DNA of 64,000 bases, taken from contig LATX02000154.1 in NCBI GenBank assembly GCA_001466705.2, positions 558,001 through 622,000 of the forward strand, given 5' to 3'. Within the stretch, counting starts at the first letter, position 1, and every line of letters starts with the position of its first letter. Shown one piece after another: positions 1 to 12,089 of this stretch. The notes beneath the pieces are model-generated. The model was not told the origin of the DNA, ran no database searches, and saw only the letters and a list, made by a program, of their open reading frames with translations. This stretch comes from Moniliophthora roreri. Its lineage: Eukaryota; Basidiomycota; Agaricomycetes; Agaricales; Marasmiaceae. The translations under genes were made by a program, and so were the position numbers.

Positions 1-244
1 TCCCGCATGTAACTTCGATCATTGATTCAATCGCCAGCTGGCCCGTTTGTTTCGCGTTTCCCATTGCCTCGAGGGGACCATTCAGATATCTCGTAAGTTG
101 CTCATTCGCTTCTCGGTCACTGGATGCATTTCAGACCGTGAGTAAGAGTATTATCGTTCAGTGCGCATGATGCTTGCTATATCCGGTGATAGTTAAGCTA
201 ACATGATCTATGCCGTGACTCACAGATTGTATGAAGTGCCGAGG

Positions 245-252
245 ATAAAAAG
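245..252 (+). promoter_or_regulatory. TATA-like box upstream of GMC oxidase copy 1
   Basis: An ATAAAAAG string lies about 55 nt before the ATG at 304 and is repeated at the equivalent place before the second gene copy (about 3036). The 1-240 segment also looks exon-like between possible splice sites, and it is duplicated upstream of copy 2, so a further 5' exon outside the window cannot be excluded. Confidence 0.35.
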
Positions 253-303
253 AGTGAGGATGGGGACCTGGCTCCATCGATATCCTTCCTCCTCGGACTT
301 GCC

Positions 304-2600
304 ATGTTTTTCGTGCCCGCCTTAGCGACTACGTGGCTGCTGTCGTTCACATTGCAAATCTGCTTCGCAAAGATATACGAAAATTTCTATGATCTTCCGA
401 CGAATGAATATGACTTCATAGTCGTGGGCAGTCAGTTGGAACTTTCACTTCTGTTCCTGATTATACACTGAACCTCGAACAGGTGGAACAGCAGGAGGAG
501 TTATCGCAAACCGTCTTACAGAGAGCGGTTGTCATAAAGTGCTTCTGCTAGAAGCTGGCGGCCTGTACGTGAATATCTTAGTCAAGCCAGCCGAGACTCA
601 TACAATGGCTACATTAGCCCAGCAGATAGAACGCAAATTGACGTTCCCTTTTATTACACCAACGGAGACCCTCAGTTCAGATGGAACACCACCACAACTG
701 CTCAAGTCGGGCTCAATGGAAGGACCAGTGCATTACCAAGGGGCTTCGTCCTCGGCGGATCGACGTCTATCAGTGCGCTTCTATCCAGTGCTGGAAATAC
801 ATACTCATACACACCGCTCGTCTATTTTAGATGGTATGTTTTACACTCGAGGCTCGGCAGAAGATTTCGATCGTTTTGCTTCTGTAACTGGTGACCCTGG
901 ATGGTCGTGGGCAGCGCTCCAACCCTTTATCGCACTGGTGAGTCGAACTTCCTTCCTTTGACCTTATATTTCGGTCACATTTTTCTCACCATCACCCCAC
1001 TAAGAACGAGAAATGGGTTCCACCAGCAGATGGCCATAATACCACTGGTCAATTCACTCCTTCAGCACACAGCCTAACTGGGATGAATGCAGTCAGTCTT
1101 CCAGGATTCTCACAGCCCATCGATCCCATGGTACTTCAAGCCAGCGAGGAACTAGGCGGTGCCTTCAGCTTCAATGAGGATATCAACTCGGGGAATCCCC
1201 TCGGGCTCGGTAAACAATCTCTATCATTTGTGCAGTACGACGCTAATACTGCCGATGTGGTAAGGCTGGAATCAAGTGACGATTAATGGTCGCAATCGTA
1301 GCGGTGTTCTTGCCTCCTACCTTGCTCCAGAGTTTGCCGAAAGGGAGAATCTAGATATCTTATTGAATGCAAGAGTGTCGAGGGTACTTGAAACAGACGA
1401 TAGCAGGTCTGAGAAGCCTGCTTTTCGTTCCGTCGAATTCGCACAAGATTTAGGCGGTAAAGTGCTTGTCCGTTGGGCCCATCTTCATGTGACCTGAGGT
1501 GTTTTTTTCAGGACCATTTTTCCGAGTCAGCGCATCCAAAGAGGTTGTCCTCTCTGCAGGCGTCATAGGAACATCACATATCCTTCTCAACTCTGGTATC
1601 GGAGACTTCTCTGATCTGGAAGCAGTCGGTATCACACCGCTTGTTAATCTTCCGAGCGTTGGGAAGAACCTTTCGGATCAACCATTGGCTGGAAATTTTT
1701 GGGTCGTAAACTCGAATCAAACTTATGACCGCATTCATCAAAACGCTACATTTTCGGCTGAAGTGTTTAAGCAATGGGAGGAACAAGGTACTGGGCCTTT
1801 GGTCGACACGTTCGCGAACCACGTCGCGTACTTCAGAGTAAACGATAGTATCACCGAAGAATTTGGGGACCCTTCGGCAGGGCCAAATACTCCTCATATA
1901 GAGATAGACCTGGGAGTGAGATATCTTTCTCCCCGCCACATCCACTGGTACTTACTGTTTTCATGTGCGCAGAATGGTTGGTGGATCGGTACACCGCCTA
2001 CCGGAAGCTATTTCACGCTAGCTACTCTTATTGTCAGCCCTGCTTCTCGTGAGTCTTCGCAACACTTGCTACGACCTTTTCTTACCAGGATCCCTAGGTG
2101 GAACAGTCACATTGAATTCATCCAATCCATTTGCTGATCCAATCATCGACCCTGCTTACTTTTCCTCAGAGTTTGACTTGCGAGCGATGCGGGAAGCAGT
2201 CCGACTTGCTGTGAAATTTGCCAGTGCGACAGTTTGGGACGGTTATATCTTGGGGCGTATTGATGCGTTCGCGGAGGTGGACGTAAACGATGATAGTCAA
2301 CTAGACGAGTATATCAGAAACACTGCTGCTACTGCTGCACACCCTGTTGGTACGGCGGCCATGTCTGCGGTGGATGCCCAGTACGGCGTTGTGAACCCTG
2401 ATTTGTTAGTGAAAGGAGTTGAAGGCCTGAGGATTGTGGACGCGTCTGTATTCGTAAGTCCTATAGGTCTTTTGGAGCTGTCTTCTGGGAACTGATGCTG
2501 TTCATCGTAGCCATTTGTGACTAGCGGGCATACTCAAGCACCGGTATACGTTATTGCTGAGCGTAGTGCAGACCTGATCAGACAGACTTGGGGACAGTGA
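304..2600 (+). CDS. GMC-family FAD oxidoreductase, aryl-alcohol-oxidase-like (copy 1, intact)
   Basis: Secreted-type glucose-methanol-choline oxidoreductase that would oxidise an alcohol (aryl alcohol or similar) and release H2O2. Inferred exons are 304-430, 483-564, 618-772, 831-937, 1005-1209, 1265-1456, 1512-1915, 1973-2048, 2089-2453 and 2511-2600, giving exactly 600 aa. Visible in order: a hydrophobic N-terminus (MFFVPALATTWLLSF) that could be a signal peptide; the dinucleotide-binding motif VVGSGTAGG; LLLEAGG; GMC signature 1 (RGFVLGGSTSINGMFYTRG); GMC signature 2 (SAGVIGTSHILLNSGIG); and the C-terminal catalytic region with HPVGTAAM and GHTQAPV, which supplies the His/His pair of aryl-alcohol oxidases. 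Length fits the family (about 590-600 aa). The start at 304 is the first ATG in frame after an in-frame stop. A damaged tandem copy follows. The exact substrate cannot be read from sequence. Confidence 0.9.
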
Positions 2601-3094
2601 AAGCGTTTATCTAGTACGTCATTTCGGATACAAGAATGAATGACAATTATCAAAGCAAATTCGACACTTCTCATTTTCTATCTCATGTGAGTCGCCTTGG
2701 TTTTGTTCTCAAGTGGTGCTGATTACACTGTGCAGTCACACTTGTGCCCCCCTAAGTTCACGCATTTACAAGACGACTCGACAATGAACTGCTCGTATGT
2801 AACTTCGATCATTGATTCAATCGCCAGCTGGTCCATTTGTTTCGCGTTTCCCATTGCCTTGAGGGCACTATTCAGATATCTCGTAAGTTGCTCATTCGCT
2901 TCTTGGTCACTGGATGCATTTCAGACCGTGAGTAAGAGTATTATCGTTCAGTGCGCATATGATGCTTGCTATATCGGTGTTAATGAAGCTAACATGATCT
3001 ATGCCGTGACTCACAGATTGTATGAAGTGCCGAGGATAAAAAGAGTGAGGATGGGGACCTGGCTCCATCGATATCTTTCCTCCTCGGACTCGCC

Positions 3095-5116
3095 ATGTTT
3101 TTCGTGCCCGCCTTAGCGGCTACGTGGCTGCTGTCGTTCACATCGAAAATCTGCTTCGCAAAGATATACGAAAATATCTACGATCTTCCGACGAATGAAT
3201 ACGACTTCATAGTCGTGGGCAGTCAGTTGGAGCTTTCACTTCTGTTGCTGATTATACACTGAATCTCGAACAGGTGGAACAGCAGGAGGAGTCATCGCAA
3301 ACCGTCTTACAGAGAGTGGTTATCATAAAGTGCTTCTGCTAGAAGCTGGCGGCCTGTACGTGAATATCTTAATCAAGCCAGCCGAGACTCATACAATGGC
3401 TACATTAGCCCAGCAGATAGAACGCAAATTGACGTTCCATTTTATTGCACCAACGGAGACCCTCAGTTCAGATGGAACACCACCACAACTGCTCAAGTCG
3501 GGCTCAATGGAAGGACCAGTACGTTACCGAGCGGCTTCGTCTTGGGCGGATCGACGTCTATCAGTCAGTTTCCATCCAGTGCTGGAAATACATACTCACA
3601 CACTACTCGTCTACTTTAGATGGTATGTTTTACACTCGAGGCTCGGCAGAAGATTTCAATCGTTTTGCCGCTGTAACTGGTGACCCTGGATGGTCGTGGG
3701 CAGCGCTCCAACCCTTTGTTGCACTGGTGAGCCGAACTTCCTTCCTTTGACCTTATATTTCGGCCACATTTTTCTCACCATCACCCCACTAAGAATGAGA
3801 AATGGGTTCCACCAGCGGATGGCCATAATACCACTGGTCAATTCACTCCTTCACCACACAGCCTAACTGGGATGAATGCAGTCAGCCTTCCAGGATTCTC
3901 ACAGTCCATCGATCCCATGGTACTTCAAGCCAGCGAGGAACTAGGTGGTGCCTTCAGCTACAATGAGGATATCAACTCGGGGAATCCCCTCGCAATCGTA
4001 GCGGCGTTCTTGCCTCCTACCTTGCTCCAGAGTTTTCCGAAAGGGAGAATCTAGATATCTTATTGAATGCAAGAGTATCGAGGGTACTTGAAACAGATGA
4101 TAGCAGGTCTGAGAAGCCTGCTTTTCGTTCCGTCGAATTCGCACAAGACTTAGATGGTAAAGTGCTTGTCCGTTGGGCCCATCTTCATGTGACCTGAGGT
4201 GTTTTTTTTTTTCAGGACCATTTTTCCGAGTCAACGCATCCAAAGAGGTTGTCCTCTCTGCAGGCGTCATAGGAACATCACATATCCTTCTCAACTCTGG
4301 TATCGGAGACTTCTCTGATCTGGAAGCAGTCGGTATCGCACCGCTTGTTAATCTTCCGAGCGTTGGGAAGAACCTTTCGGATCAACCATTGATACAAAAT
4401 TTCTGGGTCGTAAACTCGAATCAAACTTATGATCGCATTCATCAAAACGCTACCTTTTCGGATGAAGTATTAAAGCAATGGGAGGAGCAAGGTACTGGAC
4501 CTTTGGTCGACACGTTGGCGAACCACATTGCGTACTTCAGAGTGAACAATAGTATCACCGAAGAGTTTGGAGACCCTTCGGCAGGGCCAAATACTCCTCA
4601 TATAGAGATATCCTTTGGAGTGAGATATCGTTTCTACCCGCCACATCCGCTGGTACTTAGCGTTTTCATGTGCGCAGAATGGCTGGTCGATCGGTACACC
4701 GCCTAGTACCGGAAGCTATTTCACGCTAGCTACTCTTATTGTCAGCCCTGCTTCTCGTGAGTCATCGCAACACTTGCTACGACCTTTTCTTACCAAGATT
4801 CATAGGTGGAACGGTCACATTGAATTCATCCAATCCATTCGTTGATCCGTTAATCGACCCTGCTTACTTTTCCTCAGAGTTTGACTTGCGAGCGATGCGG
4901 GAAGCAGTCCAACTTGCTGTGAAATTTGCCAGTGCAACTGTTTGGGACGGTTATATCTTGGGGCGTTTCGATGCCTTCGCGGACGTGGACATAAACAATG
5001 ATAGTCAACTAGACGAGTACATTCGAAACACTACTGCTACTGCTGCACACCCTGTTGGTACGGCGGCCATGTCTGCGGGTATTACAAGAATGAATGACAG
5101 TTATCGGAGGGCATAG
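3095..5116 (+). pseudogene. GMC oxidoreductase copy 2, broken by two deletions
   Basis: Tandem duplicate of the 304-2600 gene, still highly similar along most of its length and with the same intron positions. Two lesions are visible. Near 3991 an 89-nt stretch of copy 1 (1201-1289) is absent, with a TCG at each end. It removes a whole 55-nt intron plus 34 coding bases, so the frame is lost. Near 5077 the sequence jumps from the HPVGTAAM motif to what is 3'-flanking sequence in copy 1 (about 2628 on), removing roughly 257 nt that encode the last 77 residues, including the second catalytic His. Downstream (5094-5327) an open frame of unrelated sequence follows. I see no way to get a working enzyme from it. 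Confidence 0.85.
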
Positions 5117-5327
5117 TGTTCCTTGGTACTGCAATATGATCTTGTGCATTCGTACCTTGTTCGTACCCAAAGTTGCGTCTGCTCCTAGCGGATCGTCATC
5201 CGGGGATTCGGATGGCGGATGGGCCTCTCGAGTCTTGACGAACACCAACCGAGTGGGTCGGCAAGTCGTCAGTGGGGCCATCGTAGAAAGGCTGAGGTTA
5301 CTTCTGGGGTTTCGTGATCATATTTGA

Positions 5328-6004
5328 CGTTCAAGGAGGAAGTGGGCGTTGTATCAGCAACTTTTTGTGTATCTGACTGAATTGAGGTTGCATTTCAGCA
5401 CTTCTAGGTACATGTTATGAGTATTCATCGACTACAGATCCTACACCCAAGACTTTATGCCAGTCAGATACAAAGCACACAAAACATAGATGAATTTACC
5501 CGTACCTAAGAACTTATGCTCCCCGACCCCCCTTCCTCTTATACCAGCTTCAAAGGTCAAAGTATTGAACGTTTGAGGTTTCCTCGAGCAACTTCGGGTT
5601 GACTTTGGGCTTGCTGAAGGCAAGGAAGAGCAATGCTGGCGGCTAAGGGGAAGAAAACTTCAACCGAGCAAGCGTCCGCGCATTCAAGTTCGCCGTAAGG
5701 TTTGAACCGATTAGAAAGCACTTCTGACAGCATTAGTGATTGAGAGTGTCGACTGGAGGCTCGGGATAGTTACGATGTGGTTTGGATGAGATGATGGTTC
5801 GGGCAAGGCTTGGGGTCCGGTCGGGCTCAGCATTCCGGTTTTCCGGTTTATTTCCTTTCCATGACAGGAACGCCTTAGAATCTTCGCACAAGCGATGAGT
5901 AAATTGACGACGTGATCTGAGGTGATACTGATTTGAATGACATGGCTGTACAGAAGGTATAAAATCGTTCTCGGGATGAGAAGCTATCTTCCCAGTAACA
6001 AATC
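5328..6004. other. Intergenic stretch upstream of reductase copy A
   Basis: No gene recognised. The last 50 bases hold the reductase promoter (TATA box below). The segment around 5870-6000 is repeated almost exactly before reductase copy B (8065-8205), so the duplication included the promoter. Confidence 0.5.
5958..5964 (+). promoter_or_regulatory. TATA box of reductase copy A
   Basis: TATAAAA, 41 nt before the ATG at 6005. The same box in the same context (GAAGGTATAAAATCGTTCTC) precedes copy B at 8159-8165. Confidence 0.6.
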
Positions 6005-7504
6005 ATGGCTCCAGTACGGAATGCTCGCGTTGTGTTTGCAGAAGCACCCGATGACAGTGGTATGTGCCTGCTTATGAGCCTTTCCCGGTGTCACTCAACA
6101 TCCTTAAAGCATATCCTGAACCCGGAAAGACAATTGTGTACGATTCGACGCCGACCATCGACCTGGAGAATGTTTCATTGAACGGAGGGTTCTTATTGAA
6201 GACTTTGGTGCTCTCTGTGGATCCCTACATGAGGGGACGGATGCGTGTATGTCTTCCTTTTGACTCTTGATTCAAGATGTCGCTGATGGGTCGTATCACC
6301 AGCCAGGTCCGACTGGGCATACCGATGGTCGTCCGACTGGATATACTGTTGGTCAACCGTAAATTATGTCACCCTTGGACTTTCGAATCAGCACTGAACG
6401 AATGAACTTATAGAATATATGGATATGGAATTAGCGTCGTCATACGTTCAGAAAATCCCGAAGTGAAACCAGGTGATCATTTGGAGGGGACAATTCGTGC
6501 GTTATCCATCTCCATTTCTCTATGTCGTTACTCACATCTTCTCCAGTATTCCAGGAGTACAACATCAAGCAAAGCACGAAGGGGCCGGTACCTGCAGCAA
6601 ACCTAAACATACTTGAGAACAAGGAAAATCTCCCATGGTCGGTGTATATCGGGCTCGGTGGAATGCCCGGAAAAACCGCGTACTACGGCTGGAAGGAGTT
6701 CTCGCATGCTAAGAAGGGAGAGGTTGTGTTTGTCAGTACCGGAGCTGGTGCGTTGGTTTTTCAGTTCAGAAAAAAAAAACACGTCTTGATATGCATGTCT
6801 TTCAGGCCCAGTCGGATCGTGAGCCTCCGCCATTTCACTGTCTACTTCACGCAAGCTAGACCGATTCTACAGCCTTGTCATCCAGCTAGCCAAACGTGAC
6901 GGCCTCAAAGTCATCGCATGTGCAGGTTCAGAGGAGAAGGTTCAATTCATGAAGGATGTCGGAGCGGACGTCGCTTTCAATTACAAGACGACGAAACCTA
7001 GCGAAATTCTTGCAAAGGAGGGCCCTGTTGACATGTATGTCCATTTTATGACTGCAAAAAACTCAACGGTGCTTACTATTAACAGCTACTGGGATCACGT
7101 CGGAGGAGAAATGCTTGATGCTGCTCTGATCAACTCGAACAGAAAGGCGCGTATTATCATCTGTGGTCAGATCTCAAGCTACAACACTGGTGGCGCAACA
7201 CCAGTCCGAGTATGTGCCTGTCCTCTCTAGATCTTACCATGCATCTTTACTTATTAGCGGTCATGTCTAGTACTTGGGTCAAACCATCTACAAATCCATC
7301 ACTATCAGTGGCTTGTATGTCTCCGACCATGACCACAAGTACAGGGAGGAATTCTACCAAACGATACCGCCCCTTATTGCCAAAGGGGAGATCAAATACA
7401 CCGAGGAAGCTGAGAACGGGCTCGAGACTGTTGGAGAGGCAATCTACAAGCAGCAGAAGGGCCTAAACAAAGGAAAGGTGGTTATCAAGGTTGCGGATGA
7501 TTAA
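6005..7504 (+). CDS. Medium-chain NAD(P)H reductase (alkenal/one oxidoreductase-like), copy A
   Basis: Zinc-independent MDR enzyme of the leukotriene-B4 dehydrogenase / prostaglandin-reductase / NADP-dependent alkenal reductase type, expected to reduce activated double bonds of reactive aldehydes and ketones in the cytosol. Inferred exons 6005-6059, 6110-6246, 6303-6358, 6414-6496, 6547-6747, 6806-6818, 6873-7034, 7086-7209 and 7271-7504 sum to 1065 nt (354 aa), normal for the family. Motifs: N-terminal YPEPGKT, LSVDPYMRGRM, GLGGMPGKTAYYGWKE, the nucleotide-binding turn GAGPVGS split over a 13-nt micro-exon, YWDHVGGEMLDAAL, and the C-terminus KGKVVIKVADD. Exon 3 contains an in-frame 24-nt duplication absent from copy B. 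The gene sits in a tandem array with copy B and the dead copy C. Confidence 0.9.
6309..6356 (+). repeat. 24-nt in-frame tandem duplication inside reductase copy A
   Basis: Exon 3 encodes PTGHTDGR followed by the near-copy PTGYTVGQ, where copy B has a single unit. The duplication keeps frame and adds eight residues near the start of the catalytic domain. Confidence 0.7.
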
Positions 7505-8205
7505 AATAAGTTTCCAGTGACTCCGAGATAGCCTAATGTACAGTACGAAGACTAAATCATCAGAAAAATGTAGCTCATTGGGCGCGCGCAGCTCCGGGCC
7601 TCAATGTCCATAATCCATTATGGTGAAATGGTCTGGTCGCTTCGAAAGCACTGAGCAGCCTACTTGAACTTCGTCCCCTGCCACTCTCTTCACGATTCAA
7701 CTGTTCACATAGGTTCACATGGGGTCTGGAAGCCCTTCACAATTTGTTCACACATGTGAGTAATTATTGCATTATTCCCGTACCCTAGCGAAGGTGTGAA
7801 GACAAGAGTCGGGCAAGAGACCACGGTTGGAATGATGCATGGCATAGATCATAGATCTTGACAGACTGAACATGTTACAGCTATTCAAAAAGTTGCAGGC
7901 CGGATTCTTTCACGCAACCCTCAGGAGTTTTGTTTATGTCCAAACAAAATGTTTTTGCATGTGGGGATTGTTTGTGTCGACGTCTAATCGGCAATTCCTA
8001 CGGAACATTTATTTGACTTTGTGTGCAAAAAGAATTCCGACGGAATGGATATCCTTTTCCGTTGACTGGAACGCCTTGGAATTTTCGCACAAGCGGTGAG
8101 TAAATTGACGACGTGATTTGTAGTGATACTGATCGAATAACAGGGCGGGTACAGAAGGTATAAAATCGTTCTCAGGATGAGGAACAATCTTCCCAGTAAC
8201 AAACC
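7505..8205. other. Intergenic stretch between reductase copies A and B
   Basis: No gene seen. The right end carries the duplicated promoter with the TATA box at 8159-8165. Confidence 0.5.
8159..8165 (+). promoter_or_regulatory. TATA box of reductase copy B
   Basis: TATAAAA, 41 nt before the ATG at 8206, in the same sequence context as for copy A. Confidence 0.6.
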
Positions 8206-9674
8206 ATGACTCCAGTACGGAACGCTCGCGTTGTGTTTGCAGAAGTACCCGATGACAGTGGTATGTCCCTGTTTATGACTCTGAGCCTTCCCCGGTGTCA
8301 CTCAACATCCTTGAAGCGTATCCTGAACCCGGAAAGACAATTGTGTACGATTCAACGCCGACTATCGACCTGGAGAATGTTCCATTGAACGGAGGGTTCT
8401 TGTTGAAGACTTTGGTGCTCTCTGTGGATCCCTACATGAGGGGACGGATGCGCGTTTGTCTTCCTTTTGAGTCTCGACTAAAAATGGCGCTGATGGATTG
8501 TATCACCAGCCGGGTCCGACTGGATATACCGTTGGTCAACCGTAAGCTTATGCTTCCCAATTCTTGAACCAGGACTGAATGAATAAACCTGAAGAATACA
8601 CGGATTCGGTGTTGGCGTCGTCATACGTTCCGAAAATCCCGAAGTGAAACTTGGTGATCATTTTGAAGGGGTACTTGGTGCGCTATCCGTCTCTGTTCCT
8701 CGATATCATCGCTTATATCTTCTCCCAGCGTTCCAGGAGTACAATATAAAGGAAAGCGTAAAGGGACCAGGACCAAGGGAAAATCTAAACCTCCTTGAGA
8801 GCAAGGAAAACCTCCCATGGTCTGTGTATATCGGGCTTGGTGGAATGCCTGGAAAAACCGCGTACTACGGTTGGAAGGAGTTCTCGCATGCTAAGAAGGG
8901 AGAGGTTGTGTTTGTCAGTACTGGAGCTGGTACGTCCATTTTCATCCCGAAGGGAACACATCTTGATACACGTCTCATTCAGGCCCAGTCGGATCGTGAG
9001 CTTCCGCCATACACGGTTTTATTTCACGCAAGCTAAACTGATTCCACAGTCTTGTCATCCAACTAGCCAAACGCGACGGCCTCAAAGTCATCGCGTGTGC
9101 AGGTTCGGAGGAGAAAGTTCAATTCATGAAGGATCTCGGGGCAGACGTTGCTTTCAATTACAAGACGACGAAGCCCAACGAAGTTCTTGCAAAGGAGGGC
9201 GCTGTTGACATGTATGTCCATTTTCTGATTGCAGACACTCAACGTTGCTTACTATTAACAGCTACTGGGATCACGTCGGAGGAGAAATGCTTGATGCTGC
9301 TCTGATCAACTCGAACAGAAAGGCGCGTATTATCATCTGTGGTCAGATGTCAGGCTACAACACAGGTGCTGCAACGCCAGTCCGAGTATGTGTCTGTCCC
9401 CTCTTATCATGCATCTTTAATCATTAATGTTCATGTCTAGTGCTTGGGTCAAACCATCTACAAATCCATCACTATCAGTGGGTTATATGTCTTCGAACAT
9501 GACCACAAGTATAGGGAGGAATTCTACCAAACGATACCGCCCCTTATTGCCAAAGGAGAGATCAAATACACTGAGGAAGTTGAGAATGGGCTCGAGATTG
9601 TTGGAGAGGCAATCTACAAGCAGCAGAAGGGCCTAAACAAAGGAAAGGTGGTTATCAAGGTTGCAGACGATTGA
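8206..9674 (+). CDS. Medium-chain NAD(P)H reductase (alkenal/one oxidoreductase-like), copy B
   Basis: Tandem paralogue of the 6005-7504 gene with the same exon layout, including the 13-nt micro-exon at about 8981-8995 that completes GAGPVGS. Exon 1 ends in the first codon base of the residue before YPEPGKT. Motifs: SVDPYMRGRM, GFGVGVV, GLGGMPGKTAYYGWKE, LVIQLAKRDGLKV, DLGADVAFNYKTTK, YWDHVGGEMLDAAL, KGKVVIKVADD. It lacks the eight-residue duplication of copy A, so the product is about 346 aa. No frameshift or stop was found in the spliced frame. Most differences from copy A are in the 5' half (for example the stretch after EYNIKES) and in introns, which suggests both are under selection. Substrate not inferable. 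Confidence 0.9.
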
Positions 9675-9911
9675 AATAAGTGCCCAGTGACTCCGAGCTA
9701 GCTAGTCTGCCATAATTAGCGGCAAACTCTTCCTGTTACGCCTACCCATCACTACGTCTGGAGCACAGTCTTTCAATGCTGCCATCTGTGGTACAATCGC
9801 GTCTAATGAGCTACAATTTCTGATGATTTAGTCTCCGTACTGTACATTAGGCATTTCGAGAAATGGCCGGAGACATTCTATTATTATACAGGTGTTCATT
9901 CACATCGCTAT

Positions 9912-11399
9912 CTAGCAGAGTTGCAGCTCAGGTGCTCCCAGAGGCTTTGGGTGAGGAATCCTCTGGTACGTACCTCCCATTTTCATGCCTGATGAAAATT
10001 CGCTTCCATCACCCTGAAGTAATGAACTATCAGCATTATATCGTTCTTTACAGATGAAAGAGCACTTACAATCATAGTTGCAGGGAAGCCAACATCAAAG
10101 TCAACTTGGCTCTCCAAGAACTTGATTTGTTCAGCTGTGAGCGTGATATCCAGCGCCTCAAGATTTTGTTGTAAATGTTCGACTTTGCGACCTCCGATTA
10201 TAGGGAAGACGTGGGTAGTCTTTTGCATCACGTATGCGATGGCCACTTGGTACAACAGTCAGCTCGATCGAATAAAGAGAACAGCAGACAAGTGACGTAC
10301 CAGAGGTGATACTCTTCCCACCCACTTCATTGGCAACCTTCTCAAGGGCCCTAGAAGCCTTAACTTGAGTTTCGTTGCGCATCCATTCCGTTGAAAACAG
10401 CAGTCGACCATTTTCACCAGATTCAAGACGTCTCTTCTCCTCGGCGTCTGTACGCAGTTTTCCTCCTGCTAGAACACCGAAAGGCGCCAACGCCATGCCT
10501 AAAGAGAGATACTGTGAGTCGTACAATGAGGTTAGGCGAAAGAAGCACAAACCGAAATCCCTAGCCATGGGTATAATATCGCGTTCAAAGGACCGCTGAA
10601 TGATGTTCCATTCGCCTTGGTACACGACGAACGGGGTCTTCCCATGATCTTTGGCGTATTGGTTCGCTTTCGCGGCTACCCAGGCTGGTGCATCTGAGAT
10701 TCCCTGTGAGTAGTTGCAAATCAGCTCCATGCATATTGGAAAGATGATAATTAGAGGATACGAACCAGGTAGAGAACTTTGCCTTGGATGACCAGATTGT
10801 GAAGACCGTCCATGACTTCTTCGATAGAGGTATCCCAGTCCCACCAGTGAACATAGAACAAGTCGATATAACTCGTACGAAGTTTCTTTAAACTATGTTC
10901 GAGAGAGCGTGTCATACTCTTGACGTTGTTACCAGAGAACTGGACCCTTTGCTCGACAGTGGGATCCGCGCGTTTGTAAAACGTCGTGTACTGTTCGAGG
11001 TTGAGAACGAGGAAAAGATAGGAATAAAAGATATATACCTTGGTTGCGATGAAAAGTTGGTCGCGGATTCCGCGCGTTTCAGCCCATTCACCAATAAACT
11101 GCTCCGAGGTTTCATCTTGGCTGTGAGTCCATGCTGTGAGTCCGTATCGGGCATACGAGGAGACTGAAAACGTACTAATTGTTGGCCGTGTCGATAAAGT
11201 TGCCTCCCATGTCAAAGAACGCGTCTAGAAGCTTGAAACTAGCCTCTTTATCCATTGAGCCCAGGATGTCGTTCCATTTGTCACCGATGCTCATGGCACC
11301 GAGGCAAAGAGGCGAGACATGAACACCTGCACGGGCAGATAGCGTACGATAGATACCAAGCTTGGTAGGAGGAGCTGGAGCTGGAGCAAATGCTGACAT
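9912..11399 (-). CDS. Aldo/keto reductase, aryl-alcohol dehydrogenase (AAD) type
   Basis: NADPH-dependent cytosolic reductase of the AKR9/AAD family, expected to interconvert aryl aldehydes and alcohols. Start at 11399 ([18 protein letters not shown]), matching the usual family start; an upstream in-frame ATG at 11426 is less likely. Exon 1 ends at 11176 in the middle of DTANNYQDE. Later exons give [77 protein letters not shown]. The AKR catalytic elements Asp/Tyr (DTANNY) and His (YVHWW) are present. The last splice (around 10065) leads to a Gly-rich tail ending about 9912; this last exon is my least certain part. It lies between the intact and dead reductases on the opposite strand. Confidence 0.88.
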
Positions 11400-12089
11400 G
11401 ACAGGGACGATAAAAGTCTGATGCACTGTAAGTGGTGGGTAATGTTGGAGGGCTCAAGGCTGCTCCCAGCCTTGTTTAGCTTTTAAACACCATCGTACAA
11501 TGGAAGTCATATGCATGGCAGCCGAGCTGACGCGTCGAAGCAGGTAGAAGTTGAGCGTTGTTGGTAAGACCTTGAAAGAACCTCTGCCATTGGCTCGGAT
11601 ACCTTCCGAGAGTATGTGCTGCTGTCATTTCGTATACAAACGAGCGAGTTGATCGGTAGTGGGCGTCCGGGATGTCCGAAATGCCAGCTGGGCAAGAGTC
11701 ATAGGAAGAGAGTCGGAGCCGCCAGGTCGTGTGTACTAGTCGAAAATTTGACTCAGCAGTTATTTGCTTCTTTTAGTGCTCTGGAGAGGGATAAGACCTG
11801 CAGCTGATGAAGTAAGAGAGAGATATCGTATGTAGATGCTCCGTGTTCGTGTTTCGTGGTGAGAGTTAGAGTCGTGAGATAGCCGCGCCTTGCTTCTCAC
11901 CATCACGTCCTTCCCAATTCCCGAATTATTCTCTTCCTCAAACTCTGTAGTAGCTCGACGCTTGCAGCTTCAGGATGGAAGGCCGATAAGCTTAGAACTT
12001 GAAGGAAATCCAGTGTCAGTCTGCATGCAGGATCACCTATTATTTCCGGTTTGCGGGAATGTCGGGTTCGCCCCCGTATACCCTGTTGC
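11400..12089. other. Stretch between the aldo/keto reductase and reductase copy C
   Basis: No gene recognised; short open frames only. It would contain the promoter of the minus-strand aldo/keto reductase, but I see no clear TATA box. Confidence 0.4.
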
